Assembly: GCA_963730225.1 (NCBI GenBank)
Contig: CAVSQX010000001.1
Coordinates: 930,001 to 994,000, forward strand
Length of the DNA stretch: 64,000 nt
Origin: CAVSQX01 sp963730225
GTDB lineage: Bacteria > Planctomycetota > Phycisphaerae > Tepidisphaerales > Tepidisphaeraceae
Direction: 5' to 3'
Shown here: positions 43,706 through 52,365 of the stretch, piece by piece
Position numbering within the stretch: position 1 is the first letter of the stretch
How the letters are laid out: every line of letters begins with the position of its first letter
Notes under the pieces: generated by a model
Told to the model about the DNA's origin: nothing
What the model saw: the letters and a program-made list of their open reading frames with translations, nothing else
Database searches by the model: none
Made by a program: the position numbers and the translations under genes

Positions 43706-44103
43706 GACTTTGGCGTGCATAGCCGCTGGGCAGGAAAGAGGCATTTGCCACTTCTTTGGCCGCCGTCGCGCCGAGCTATATCCATCCCGCAGGGAATATT
43801 CCTGAAACAACTTGAGCGAGCCGATCGCTCATTTTCGCCGGAAACAGTGGAAATCCAAGCCGGCGCGGGCCTTATGATCGTTCAATTATCGACCGCATGG
43901 CTTGGCTGGCACGAACTTTGTTATCCATTATCTCAAGTGAGGCCGGCAAGACAAGCCGAACCTTAACGGGCTGATGAGGCATGCAACAAAACCAGGGCGA
44001 AGTTGATCGCCATTTTTGATCGCTGATCGCTTCGCTGTAAGCCTCGTTTCCTCCTCCGCCAGGCTGCACGGAATCTAACCCTCCACCGTGCAGCCTTTTT
44101 TTG
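43706..44103 (+). ncRNA. Possible small RNA or transcript ended by a plus-strand terminator
   Basis: No protein gene in the gap. A plus-strand hairpin AGGCTGCACGG/CCGTGCAGCCT at 44058-44098, followed by TTTTTTT, lies at the end, although no plus-strand gene ends here. The upstream bases could hold a promoter (TTGGCT to CATTAT near 43905-43935, weak). The gap may therefore encode a plus-strand non-coding RNA. Alternatively the hairpin only blocks antisense transcription into lpxK. Confidence 0.3.
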
Positions 44104-44104
44104 C
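44058..44104 (+). terminator. Plus-strand rho-independent terminator overlapping the lpxK stop
   Basis: AGGCTGCACGG pairs with CCGTGCAGCCT, and seven T's follow on the plus strand only. The minus strand has no U-tract after the hairpin, so it cannot end lpxK itself. Confidence 0.75.
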
Positions 44105-45196
44105 GCCGACATTTCCCCCGATTTTCCGCAGGATGAGATTGAAGAGGTCATCTTCATCGGCAATGCGAATTTGCAATCCAACGACGCAAATCGGCAATGC
44201 CGGATGATTCGACCCGGGCACCCCGGCGATTTTCACCCAGTCCTTTTCCGTGGTTAGGATGCATTGTGCGCCGGCCGCAAGGGCCATCGATTCGATGCGC
44301 TTCAAATCGCCAAAGGTGTATTGATGATGATCCTTAAACCACAATTGCCCCGCGAGCGCGCCTCCCTGCCGGCGCGTCTGCGAAGTGAAGGTGGCCGGAT
44401 CGGCAATCCCGCAAAAGATGAAATATCGGCGATCGGCCAGGGTGCGCATCGGCATAACGACGCCCGAGCCCGCTTCGGCCAAGCCGGTCTGCACATGATC
44501 CGAGAGAAAAATCGGCGCGATGGGATTGTAGCGGCGCAATTCCTGCGCGATGTGCTCGAGCGTGGTTTCGTCGGCGTGGCTGCGATGGGTGATTAAAAAT
44601 GCGTCGGCGCGCTTCAAGCCGATCGGCGATTCCCGCATCAGGCCGCGCGGCAGCACGTGATTGAATCCGAATGGCTGGGCCGCATTGATCAGGACCAGAT
44701 CAAAATCGCGCATCACCCATCGATGTTGAAAGGCGTCATCAAGAACAAAGGTGTCGACCTGCCGGCTGTGCAGCAGGGCTTCCTGCGCTCCGGCGCGGCG
44801 GTTTTTGTTGGCGATCACCGGCGTCAACGGCCCGCCATCGGCGTTGAGGGACTGCTGAAGCAAGCGCTGCTCGTCGCTGAACCCCTTGGCATTGGCGCGA
44901 TATCCGCGCAGCAGGACCGCGGGCTGGCGACCCGACTGCCGCAAGCGCTGGGCGAGCCAGCGAACCGTGGGAGTTTTTCCGGTGCCGCCGGTTGTAATGT
45001 TACCAACGCTCACCGTGGGGCGTGCCAGCGTGGCCACGGGCAGAATTCGGCGATCGAAGCCGAGATTTCTTGCCGCCATCACCGCGGAATAAATCGGCTC
45101 GGCCAAGCGCAGGGCGCGGCGCAGCGTTCGTGCCCGCAGCGACATGTCACTGCCACTGAGAACGCCCGCGACAAATTCATCAACCGATCGATCCAT
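44075..45196 (-). CDS. lpxK: Tetraacyldisaccharide 4'-kinase
   Basis: 373 residues from ATG at 45196 (MDRSVDEFVAGVLSGSD). Adds the 4'-phosphate to lipid A precursor, indicating an outer membrane with lipid A. P-loop is SVGNITTGGTGKTPTVRWLA, the LpxK signature; VLLRGYRANAKGFSDEQ and FVLDDAFQHRWVMRDFDLVL (DDGxQ-like DDAFQH) are family blocks. The C-terminus ends KKGCTVEG inside the plus-strand terminator. The start overlaps gluQ by 17 nt. Confidence 0.93.
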   Translation of the reverse strand: MDRSVDEFVAGVLSGSDMSLRARTLRRALRLAEPIYSAVMAARNLGFDRRILPVATLARPTVSVGNITTGGTGKTPTVRWLAQRLRQSGRQPAVLLRGYRANAKGFSDEQRLLQQSLNADGGPLTPVIANKNRRAGAQEALLHSRQVDTFVLDDAFQHRWVMRDFDLVLINAAQPFGFNHVLPRGLMRESPIGLKRADAFLITHRSHADETTLEHIAQELRRYNPIAPIFLSDHVQTGLAEAGSGVVMPMRTLADRRYFIFCGIADPATFTSQTRRQGGALAGQLWFKDHHQYTFGDLKRIESMALAAGAQCILTTEKDWVKIAGVPGSNHPALPICVVGLQIRIADEDDLFNLILRKIGGNVGAKKGCTVEG

Positions 45197-46112
45197 TCCA
45201 GGTGATCCGCGTTTTGGGGACGCGGGCCAATTCAAAACTGCCAGTCAACTGTGAAATATCGTCGATGAACTCCCCTGCGTCGATGCTCGACCAGCGTGCA
45301 AGCAGGCTGAGCAAGCGACCGGACTGGAATCCGCTTTGTCGAAAATACGACAGCCGAGTGTCGCCGTGCCGCTTGGCCAGACGCCGGCCATCGGGTCCGA
45401 CCACCAGGGGAAGGTGATAGTAATCCGGAATTTTCGCGCTCATGTTCAGGGCCGCATACAGCAACATCTGCCTCGGGGTTGAATCGAGCAGGTCGTCACC
45501 GCGAACCACGTGGGTCACGGCGGCGGCGGCGTCGTGCACGGCCACGGCCAGCTGATAGGCGGCCACGCCGTCGGCCTTGGCGATCACAAAATCGCCGAGC
45601 GCCGATAAATCGCAGGCTTGCGGTCCGGCGAACTGGTCGGTCCAATTCACAATCTCGTCGGGCACGCGAAATCGAATCGCTGGTGGACGACCGGCGAAGT
45701 TTCTTGCCTCCTGCATGCTGGAGAAGCGATCCCGGCAGGTTCCCGGATATCGCGTCGATCCGTCTTCCGCGTGGGGTGCGCTCGAAGCGGTTTCCACTTC
45801 CTTGCGAGTGCAAACGCACGGGTAGGCGCGGCCGCTTTCTAACAATCGACCGATCGCCGAGGAATATTCAGCGCTTCGTGAAGTTTGATAGACGGGCCCG
45901 TCGTCGAAATCGATGCCGAGCCATCGCAGGTCCTCCAGCGCTTCGGCGGCAGCGCCCGGTTTTATTCGCGGTCCATCCAGATCGTCGATCCGCAGCAGGA
46001 TTTTCCATCCGTTTTTGCGCGCAGCAGCCAGTTGATGAGAAACGTGCGCGGCGTTGCCCAGATGCAGGGCCCCGGTGGGCGAGGGAGCCAGACGAGTGAT
46101 CGCGGCGGGCAT
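45180..46112 (-). CDS. gluQ: Glutamyl-Q tRNA(Asp) synthetase
   Basis: 310 residues, a truncated glutamyl-tRNA synthetase without anticodon domain. It glutamylates queuosine in tRNA-Asp. HIGH: APSPTGALHLGNAAH. Zinc ligands CVCTRKEVETA and YPGTC. The KLSKR-like loop is RRLAKRHGDTRLS. RIDDLDGPRIKPGAAAEALE is typical. It ends in the shared region with lpxK, suggesting one transcript. An ABC ATPase gene lies downstream of the start on the same strand. Confidence 0.92.
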   Translation of the reverse strand: MPAAITRLAPSPTGALHLGNAAHVSHQLAAARKNGWKILLRIDDLDGPRIKPGAAAEALEDLRWLGIDFDDGPVYQTSRSAEYSSAIGRLLESGRAYPCVCTRKEVETASSAPHAEDGSTRYPGTCRDRFSSMQEARNFAGRPPAIRFRVPDEIVNWTDQFAGPQACDLSALGDFVIAKADGVAAYQLAVAVHDAAAAVTHVVRGDDLLDSTPRQMLLYAALNMSAKIPDYYHLPLVVGPDGRRLAKRHGDTRLSYFRQSGFQSGRLLSLLARWSSIDAGEFIDDISQLTGSFELARVPKTRITWNGSIG

Positions 46113-46126
46113 GGAATTCGAGGCTC

Positions 46127-46883
46127 TTACAAAAGCGTCTGCTGTGCTTCGCTCAACTGACCGCCTTCGGCGGCGACGGCGTGGCGGGCGTTGGGCTCGT
46201 CCAACACAACGCGCCCATCGTGCAGATGAATCACCCGGCGGCAGCGATGAGCGACGCTGGGATCGTGCGTCACCAGGATGATCGTCGTGCCTGCCTCCAC
46301 CAGCTCGTCGAACAACGCCAGAATCTGCAAGCCGGTCTTGCTGTCCAGCGCGCCGGTGGGCTCATCGGCAAGGACGATAAGCGGCTCGTTGATCAGCGCC
46401 CGCGCGATGCAGACGCGCTGCTGCTGGCCGCCGGAGAGCTGCATGGGCCGATGATCGAGCCGATCCTGCAGACTGACCCGCCCGGCCAATTCGATCGCCC
46501 GCTGCCGCCGTTGCCGGGGCTTGACACCCAGATAAAACATGGGCACTTCCAGATTTTCCACGACCGTCAATTGCTGAATCAGATTGAAATTCTGAAAAAC
46601 GAATCCGATGCTTCGACTGCGAATTTCGCTGAGGCTGTCGTCGTCGAGGCGGCTGGTGTCGATGTCGCCCAGCACGTACGCGCCGCTGGTGGGCTGATCG
46701 AGGCAGCCGAGAATATTCATCAGCGTGCTTTTGCCCGAACCGCTGGCCCCCATGATGGCGGTGAATTCACCGCGCGCAAATTCCAGGCTGATTCCGCAGC
46801 GCCGCCACTTCCACGTTGGCGCCCGGCTTGCGGTAAATCTTGGTCAGATTCTGAATCGATGCGACCGGCGGCACGCACGGCAT
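46127..46883 (-). CDS. ABC transporter ATPase (MacB/LolD type), frameshifted
   Basis: The N-terminus (MPCVPPVASIQNLTKIYRKP) and Walker A (IMGASGSGKSTLMNILGCLD) lie in different frames; two missing bases near 46797 (ALRGISLEFARGEF restored) join them. Signature LSGGQQQRVCIARAL, Walker B LIVLADEPTGALDSKTG and H-loop TIILVTHDPSVAHRC are intact. The LolD/MacB family usually works with a FtsX-like permease, which is not next to it here. The ATG at 46883 overlaps a TACAAT box, and a GTG codon 3 codons later is a possible leaderless start. Confidence 0.85.
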
Positions 46884-46890
46884 TGTAGCG

Positions 46891-46975
46891 GAATTCTGAG
46901 GATCGAGGATAGAAGATCCAGGATCGCAAATGCCATGGGTCGATCTTCGATTCTCTATCCTCGATCCTCGAATTC
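46891..46975. repeat. Heptamer-repeat hairpin G (GAGGATC type)
   Basis: Left arm GAGGATC, GAGGATA, GAAGATC, CAGGATC. Right arm GATCTTC, GATTCTC, TATCCTC, GATCCTC, with matching GAATTC ends on both sides. It lies in the divergent gap between the ABC ATPase and the 46995 gene. Confidence 0.88.
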
Positions 46976-46994
46976 ACCCGATAAATCTGTTATC

Positions 46995-48302
46995 TTGCGG
47001 ATTGTGTTCCTTCCCGTGCTGGTGATTGCGCTGGCGGCGATCGCCGTGGCCGTGCCCGCCTACGGCACCGCGGCGACGTGGGCGCAATTCGATCACGGAA
47101 TCGCGTTCATTCTCTGGTCGCGGCGCTTTCAGTGGCCGCTGCTGGCGACGGCGCTGGCGCTGTGCCTGGTTTTGCTGGTGATCGTCGTGAGCGGTCGACA
47201 GCGGGCGTGGTGGCTGATTGGATTGCTGCCGATTCTGGCGATTTTCTGTCATCGCTTCGTGACCGGCGCCGAAGCCAAAGCCGCCGTGATCGAGAATCCG
47301 GTGCTGACCGACGCCGACCACGCGACGTTTCTGCACGATGACGATTACGTCGTCGGCATGCGCGTTGGCGGTGTTCCCTGCGCCTTTCCGTACGCGGTTT
47401 TATATTCCACACCCGCGGTCATTTCCGCGCAGCGGAACGCGCGGGTGATTCTGCTCTGGTCGCCGCAGGCCAACAAGGCGACGGCCGTTTCCATCAACGG
47501 CGAGCTGCGCGGGCGCGATCTGGAAGTCGTCTCGATGCCCGGAAACGCGCTGCTGGTTTACAACTCGCGTGTCGGGCAATTCATCAACGGGATTACGGCG
47601 CGCACGCCCGGCGGTGTGCAACCGGCGGGGTTCGGGCAGGCGCTGCCGACGATCAAGGAGATGTGGGCCGACTGGCGTGAGCAGAACCCGCAAACGCAGG
47701 TGATGGCGCCGATGAGCCCGGCGGTCAGCGATGCGCCGGCGGTGCCGCTGCTGCCGAGCGATCCGATGCCGCCGTCGGCTCCGCACAGCGCGGAGCACCG
47801 CCAGATCTGCATCATTCCGGCCACTCAGCCGATCGCGATTCCCAGCGACGCGATCACCGAAACACCACTGAATCTTTCGGCGGGCTCGGTTCCGGTGCTG
47901 GTGATGCGCGATCCGCTGACGGGGCAGGTGCTGGCGTTCGATCGGCACGTGGAAAGCGATTTGATTCCGCGATTCGCTTCGATCGCCGATCCGCGTCGGC
48001 CCAACGCCGCGCTGATCGATGTCGACAGCAACACGGAATGGACGGACGCCGGCGCGGCGATCTCGGGACAGGGAGCGATCCGCCGCGGGCAACTGACTCC
48101 GCTGCGAGTGGAGGATGGGTTGTACTGGGACGTGATGAAATACTGGTATCCGAATTTGAAGCTCATCGATTCGGGCGCCCTGGCCGCGGCGGTGCAGCCC
48201 AGCCCGATTGAGATCGCGCAGGATTCGCGCGCGGGCAACAACCGATATCAGAACGGGCGGCAAAATCAGGGAAATAATCGACGACGGCGTTTTGGCAATT
48301 GA
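46995..48302 (+). CDS. Membrane-anchored DUF3179-like protein
   Basis: About 436 residues from TTG at 46995 (GTG at 47004 is the other choice); an upstream ATG at 46934 lies inside hairpin G and is unlikely. Two transmembrane helices at the start (VLVIALAAIAVAVPAYG; LLATALALCLVLLVIVV), then a soluble extracytoplasmic body with GVPCAFPYAVLYSTPAV and LEVVSMPGNALLVYNSRVGQ, reminiscent of DUF3179, but the assignment is tentative. The C-terminus is asparagine/arginine-rich (NQGNNRRRRFGN). Confidence 0.55.
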   Translation: MRIVFLPVLVIALAAIAVAVPAYGTAATWAQFDHGIAFILWSRRFQWPLLATALALCLVLLVIVVSGRQRAWWLIGLLPILAIFCHRFVTGAEAKAAVIENPVLTDADHATFLHDDDYVVGMRVGGVPCAFPYAVLYSTPAVISAQRNARVILLWSPQANKATAVSINGELRGRDLEVVSMPGNALLVYNSRVGQFINGITARTPGGVQPAGFGQALPTIKEMWADWREQNPQTQVMAPMSPAVSDAPAVPLLPSDPMPPSAPHSAEHRQICIIPATQPIAIPSDAITETPLNLSAGSVPVLVMRDPLTGQVLAFDRHVESDLIPRFASIADPRRPNAALIDVDSNTEWTDAGAAISGQGAIRRGQLTPLRVEDGLYWDVMKYWYPNLKLIDSGALAAAVQPSPIEIAQDSRAGNNRYQNGRQNQGNNRRRRFGN

Positions 48303-48305
48303 GCT

Positions 48306-49589
48306 TCAGCGCCGTTCCATCGGCAGGAAATCGGTCTTGCCCGGGCCGGTGTAAATCTGCCTGGGCCGGGCAATCTTGGCCCCCTGCTTGAACTGCTCGC
48401 GCCAGTGGGCGATCCAGCCGGGCATGCGTCCGATGGCGAACATCACGGTGAACATGTTCACCGGAATCCCCATCGCCTTCATCAGAATTCCGCTGTAAAA
48501 GTCGACGTTCGGATACAACTTTCGCTCGACGAAATACGAATCTTTCAGGGCCAGTTCCTCCAGTTTTCGCGCGATGTCCAGGAGGGGATCGTGCATGCGC
48601 ATCTTCGAGAGGATTTTGTCGGCCGATGCCTTGAGAATTTTCGCCCGCGGATCGAAATTTTTGTAAACTCGATGGCCAAAGCCCATGAGGCGGAAATCGC
48701 TTTTCTTGTCTTTGGCCATCTCGATGCATTTTTCGGGCGACAGGCCGCCTTTGTGAATTTGATCGAGCATCTCCAGCACCGCGACGTTTGCGCCGCCGTG
48801 CAGGGGGCCCCATAACGCGCAAACCCCGGCTGCGCAGCTGGCGAAGAGATTCGCGCCGCTGGAGCCGACCATCCGCACCGTGCTGGTCGAGCAATTCTGC
48901 TCGTGATCGGCGTGCAGAATCAAAATCATGTTCAACGCGCTTTCGATTTCCGGGTCGGCGATGTGCGGCTCGTAGGGCATCGAGAACATCATGTGGAGAA
49001 AATTTCCGACGTAGCGCAGCTTGGCATCGGGATAAATGAACGGCAGGCCGTTGGACCGGCGGTAGGAATACGCGGCGATGGTTCGCACCTGGCTGATGAG
49101 CCGCGCCGCCGCCTCTTCAAACGTCGCCTCATCTTCCAGGTCCATCACGTGCGGATTGAAGCACGCCAGCGTGTTGATCATCGCCGAGAGAATCGCCATT
49201 GGCGGAGCGGTCGAGGGAAAGCCCTCGAAATGATGCTTCATCGCCTCGTTGATGTGGGCGTTGTCGCGCAGGCTTCTTCGGAAGGCGTCCAGTTCCGCTT
49301 TTTTGGGAAGGCGCTCGTAAATCAGCAGCCAGGCGACTTCGATGAAGCTGGATTGCTCGGCCAGTTGCTCGATGGGGATGCCGCGGTAACGCAGAATGCC
49401 CTTGTCGCCGTCGATGAAGGTGATGGCGCTTTCGCAGGCGCCGGTGTTGCCGAAGCCGGGATCGAAGGTGATCGCGCCGGTTTCACTGCGCAGCTTGGCG
49501 ATATCAACGCCGACTTCCCCCTCGCTGCCGCAAATCAGCGGCGTTTCGAGCTTTTTATCGCCGATGGCGATCGATGCACTCTGGCCCAT
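48306..49589 (-). CDS. gltA: Citrate synthase
   Basis: 427 residues from ATG at 49589 with an AAGGA site; upstream in-frame residues lack support. Condenses acetyl-CoA and oxaloacetate at the TCA entry. Catalytic block GPLHGGANVAVLEML (His), GFGHRVYKNFDPRAKIL (His/Arg) and YPNVDFYSGILMKAMGIP (Asp). The N-terminal strand domain (TFDPGFGNTGACESAITFI) marks a type II GltA. The frame is intact. With pyc it supplies the oxaloacetate/citrate node. Confidence 0.96.
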   Translation of the reverse strand: MGQSASIAIGDKKLETPLICGSEGEVGVDIAKLRSETGAITFDPGFGNTGACESAITFIDGDKGILRYRGIPIEQLAEQSSFIEVAWLLIYERLPKKAELDAFRRSLRDNAHINEAMKHHFEGFPSTAPPMAILSAMINTLACFNPHVMDLEDEATFEEAAARLISQVRTIAAYSYRRSNGLPFIYPDAKLRYVGNFLHMMFSMPYEPHIADPEIESALNMILILHADHEQNCSTSTVRMVGSSGANLFASCAAGVCALWGPLHGGANVAVLEMLDQIHKGGLSPEKCIEMAKDKKSDFRLMGFGHRVYKNFDPRAKILKASADKILSKMRMHDPLLDIARKLEELALKDSYFVERKLYPNVDFYSGILMKAMGIPVNMFTVMFAIGRMPGWIAHWREQFKQGAKIARPRQIYTGPGKTDFLPMERR

Positions 49590-49667
49590 GTCGAGTCCTT
49601 CAAAAACGGACGCCGGCTCCCGCGGAAAAATATACAGCGTTCCTTGCCGGTGGGACACTCGCAACTC

Positions 49668-50180
49668 TTACTTTTCCGCAATTGAAATTTTCTTGATCTT
49701 CGCCGGGGATTTGGGCTTGTCATTGTGATCCTTGGGTGCGCTGACGATTTTGTCCACGGCTTCCATTCCGCTGGTGACCATGCCAAAGGCGGTGTATTGC
49801 CCGTCGAGATGCGGGGCGTCGGCGTGCATGATGAAAAACTGCGACCCGGCGGAATGCGGATCGCTGCTGCGGGCGGCCGAGAGAACGCCGCGCTTGTGTT
49901 TGCGGGAATTGAACTCGGCCTTGAGTTTATATCCTGGGCCGCCGGTTCCGGTGCCGGTGGGATCGCCGCCCTGGATCATGAATCCGGGAATCACGCGGTG
50001 AAAAATCACGTCGTCGTAAAATCCTTCCCGGGCCAGGAAGATGAAACTGTTCACGTGCCCGGGGGCATCACTCGGGTACAAATCGGCCACGATGGTTCCC
50101 TCGGTGGTGTCGATCGTCACGATGTATTTCTTGGTTTTGTCGATCGACATGGGCGGCGGCGCGGAATATTGCTTGGACAT
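49668..50180 (-). CDS. ppi: Cyclophilin-type peptidyl-prolyl cis-trans isomerase
   Basis: 170 residues. Cyclophilin core: FIFLAREGFYDDVIFHRVIP and GFMIQGGDPTGTGTGGPGYK, and SAARSSDPHSAGSQFFIMHA, with the catalytic Arg in FHRV. No signal peptide, so cytoplasmic. An AGGAG site precedes the ATG. It ends just upstream of gltA in the same direction, 78 nt apart, and may share its transcript. Confidence 0.93.
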   Translation of the reverse strand: MSKQYSAPPPMSIDKTKKYIVTIDTTEGTIVADLYPSDAPGHVNSFIFLAREGFYDDVIFHRVIPGFMIQGGDPTGTGTGGPGYKLKAEFNSRKHKRGVLSAARSSDPHSAGSQFFIMHADAPHLDGQYTAFGMVTSGMEAVDKIVSAPKDHNDKPKSPAKIKKISIAEK

Positions 50181-50219
50181 GAAATCTCCTTATTTTTCAG
50201 GCGGTGCAAGCGTCGGCTT

Positions 50220-51644
50220 TTACCGACCGCTGTCAAGCCGGCGGGAAACGTCGGATAAAGTAACGAGGAAACACCGGCCGATCTGCCGGGCCAAATCGGG
50301 CTGGATCAGCCCGACCCGATGCGTTAATCCGATATGAAAGCGCCGGCCGAGCGTCGTGGTGGTGAGCACCAGCGGCGCCATCGGGCCAGTCGGTGAAACG
50401 CGGATGTAATCGAGCAGCGGAGACGGATGATATTGCGACATCCAGCCGTGCGTTAGATCGACATTCGAGATTCCCCCCGCCAGCGGCAGTTCCTTGCGAT
50501 AGAAATGATACAGTTCGTCGAGCCGGGACATTTTTCCGATCGCGGTCGCGGCGGCCATCCACATCAGGCTGGCCGGCGCGACGCCGGTGGACTTCTGCAA
50601 TCGAGTTTGATTCGAGACGACTTTTACGAGCCGATTGAAATCGGTCAAATCCCGCGGGCGACAAACCACGTTCGTGAAACCCAGATATAGCCCCATGGTT
50701 TGCGAGAGATCGTCCGGGCAGAACGGGCGAAGATCGACCACGGAACCAACGGCCAGATCCGGGCGATTCCTGCGCCGCTGCATCGGCATGTGCCGCGCGC
50801 ACGCCTGAGCCAGCGCGGCGAGAAAGATGTCGTTGAGCTTGAGCCCGCGCCCGGCGGCCGCTTGCCGCAGTTGGCCGATGAAACCGTCGGCGACGGGGAT
50901 CAGGATGAAGCGCGTGGTTGGATCGGTCAGGCCGGTGCTGTCGATCTTCCGCACGCGCCGCAGCCGGGTGTGTCGGCGGCCGAGCGTCAGCAGGCTTTCG
51001 GTCATTTCCCAGCCGCCGCGGTGGGGGCCGATTGAGTTCCAAAAGCTTTGCGTCGGCAGCCGCATCGGCGATCGCCGAGCGGCGAGCGGATCGTAGACGC
51101 GCACAAACCAATCGCGCATCAACATGCGGGTCGCCACGCTGTCGGCTATCCAGTGTTGATAAACCACACCGGCGAAGAAATCGTCGGCATTTTGAATCAC
51201 GAACGGCCGAAACGGCACTTGGCCGGTTTCGGAGAATGGACGGTTCAACTCGGCTGACAGATGCTCGCTCAATCGCGCTTTGCTCTGGCCCCGTCGCCCG
51301 GTAATCCGGGAGAGGGCGGGGGGTGAGGATGAGTTCGACTGCAAATGCGCGTTGTTCGCGGAAGAAAAATCACCCTCACCCTGGCCCTCTCCCGGAGTAC
51401 CGGGAGAGGGGATAAGAGCTACCCGCGCTTCGGCGTGGCCGTTGAGCGACTCGAACCAGTATTCCTTCGCGTCGGTTCGGACCGGTCCCAAGCCTGCCGT
51501 GGTGAGAGTCTCCCGCCACGCGCGATCCCATTGGGCCGCGTCGGCTTTGCCGGCAAGCCGCATCACCTGGGCGGCGTTGTACGGATGGCGTTGATCCCAA
51601 CGTCGCATCAGCCGCTGGAAAATGTTGAGCGGGGCGCTGCTCAT
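50220..51644 (-). CDS. Condensation-domain-like acyltransferase with an inserted repeat
   Basis: 474 residues from the ATG at 51644. The HxxxD motif is YQHWIADSVATRML, and LGLTHRVGLIQPDLARQI closes a WES/PapA-like fold; VGSVVDLRPFCPDDLSQT is typical of alcohol/lipid acyltransferases. A stretch of about 35 residues near residues 78-112 (IPSPGTPGEGQGEGD to TGRRGQS) is encoded by a palindromic repeat and is likely dispensable. The ATG overlaps the stop of the methyltransferase upstream (ATGA), so both are translationally coupled. Acyl acceptor unknown. Confidence 0.65.
   Translation of the reverse strand: MSSAPLNIFQRLMRRWDQRHPYNAAQVMRLAGKADAAQWDRAWRETLTTAGLGPVRTDAKEYWFESLNGHAEARVALIPSPGTPGEGQGEGDFSSANNAHLQSNSSSPPALSRITGRRGQSKARLSEHLSAELNRPFSETGQVPFRPFVIQNADDFFAGVVYQHWIADSVATRMLMRDWFVRVYDPLAARRSPMRLPTQSFWNSIGPHRGGWEMTESLLTLGRRHTRLRRVRKIDSTGLTDPTTRFILIPVADGFIGQLRQAAAGRGLKLNDIFLAALAQACARHMPMQRRRNRPDLAVGSVVDLRPFCPDDLSQTMGLYLGFTNVVCRPRDLTDFNRLVKVVSNQTRLQKSTGVAPASLMWMAAATAIGKMSRLDELYHFYRKELPLAGGISNVDLTHGWMSQYHPSPLLDYIRVSPTGPMAPLVLTTTTLGRRFHIGLTHRVGLIQPDLARQIGRCFLVTLSDVSRRLDSGR
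51290..51413. repeat. GC-rich palindromic element inserted in-frame
   Basis: Inverted arms: ATCCGGGAGAGGGCGGG (51304-51320) and CCCTCTCCCGGAGTACC (51385-51401), with tetra/hexa-G runs. It codes SPGTPGEGQGEG on the minus strand and interrupts the acyltransferase domain without shifting its frame. Confidence 0.8.
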
Positions 51645-52300
51645 GCGATGGTGCTCCGGCGAAACCGTGGAACGAATCGACCGACGCCGACACGATACCG
51701 GTCGTACGACGCTCCGTGCACGTCGGAAAGATGCCGCTCTTCGCGGCGGGCTTCCCATTGAAGAAGAAAAATGTGAATGACCGCGGTGGCCGCCATCAGC
51801 GGGCTGGGAATGACGATCACGGTGCAGATCATCAGCGCGGCCGAGAGAGCGTAAATGGGATGGCGAACGTACGCATAGGGGCCGGTCATGATCAGGGCGG
51901 TTTGCTCAGCCGGATCGATTCCCATTCGCCACGATTTTCCCATTCGCTTCCAGCAGGCGCGCGTCGCCAGTAGAGCTGCCAACATCCCCACAACGGCGGG
52001 CCATCGTGCCCACGGCGACATGGCGACGGCTCGCATAACCATCGGCCCATCGGTCATCCACGCCGATGCCAGCGGTTGCAGAATCCAGATCAGGACAATC
52101 GGAATCCAGATGAATCGAAGCAAACGCCCCAGCGGCTCGCCTGGAATAAAATTCGCGGCCCGGCCGGTTCGGCGGCGCTGCTTCCAGGCCATTTTGGCCA
52201 CACGTCCCCAGTACGCGGCGACGATGATCCCCGCGGCCAGAGCTGGCCAATCCCGCACATCAAAAGCAGATTCCAGAGTGCTCGCCAGCAACCGCAGCAT
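51641..52300 (-). CDS. Isoprenylcysteine/phospholipid methyltransferase-like membrane protein
   Basis: 219 residues from ATG at 52300. Several hydrophobic helices (LAAGIIVAAYWGRVA; FIWIPIVLIWILQPLASAW; SAALMICTVIVIPSPLMAA). The ICMT/PEMT hallmark is GPYAYVRHPIYALS, followed by EARREERHLSDVHGASYDRY, the SAM-binding end. It methylates a lipid or carboxyl group of an unknown substrate. Coupled to the acyltransferase by a stop/start overlap. A TATGAT box lies at its start. Confidence 0.75.
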   Translation of the reverse strand: MLRLLASTLESAFDVRDWPALAAGIIVAAYWGRVAKMAWKQRRRTGRAANFIPGEPLGRLLRFIWIPIVLIWILQPLASAWMTDGPMVMRAVAMSPWARWPAVVGMLAALLATRACWKRMGKSWRMGIDPAEQTALIMTGPYAYVRHPIYALSAALMICTVIVIPSPLMAATAVIHIFLLQWEARREERHLSDVHGASYDRYRVGVGRFVPRFRRSTIA

Positions 52301-52365
52301 CATACCCTGCGTTCTGTCTGAAAGACGCCGTCGAAAATGCACACGTTATGAAAAATTGTCTTGCC

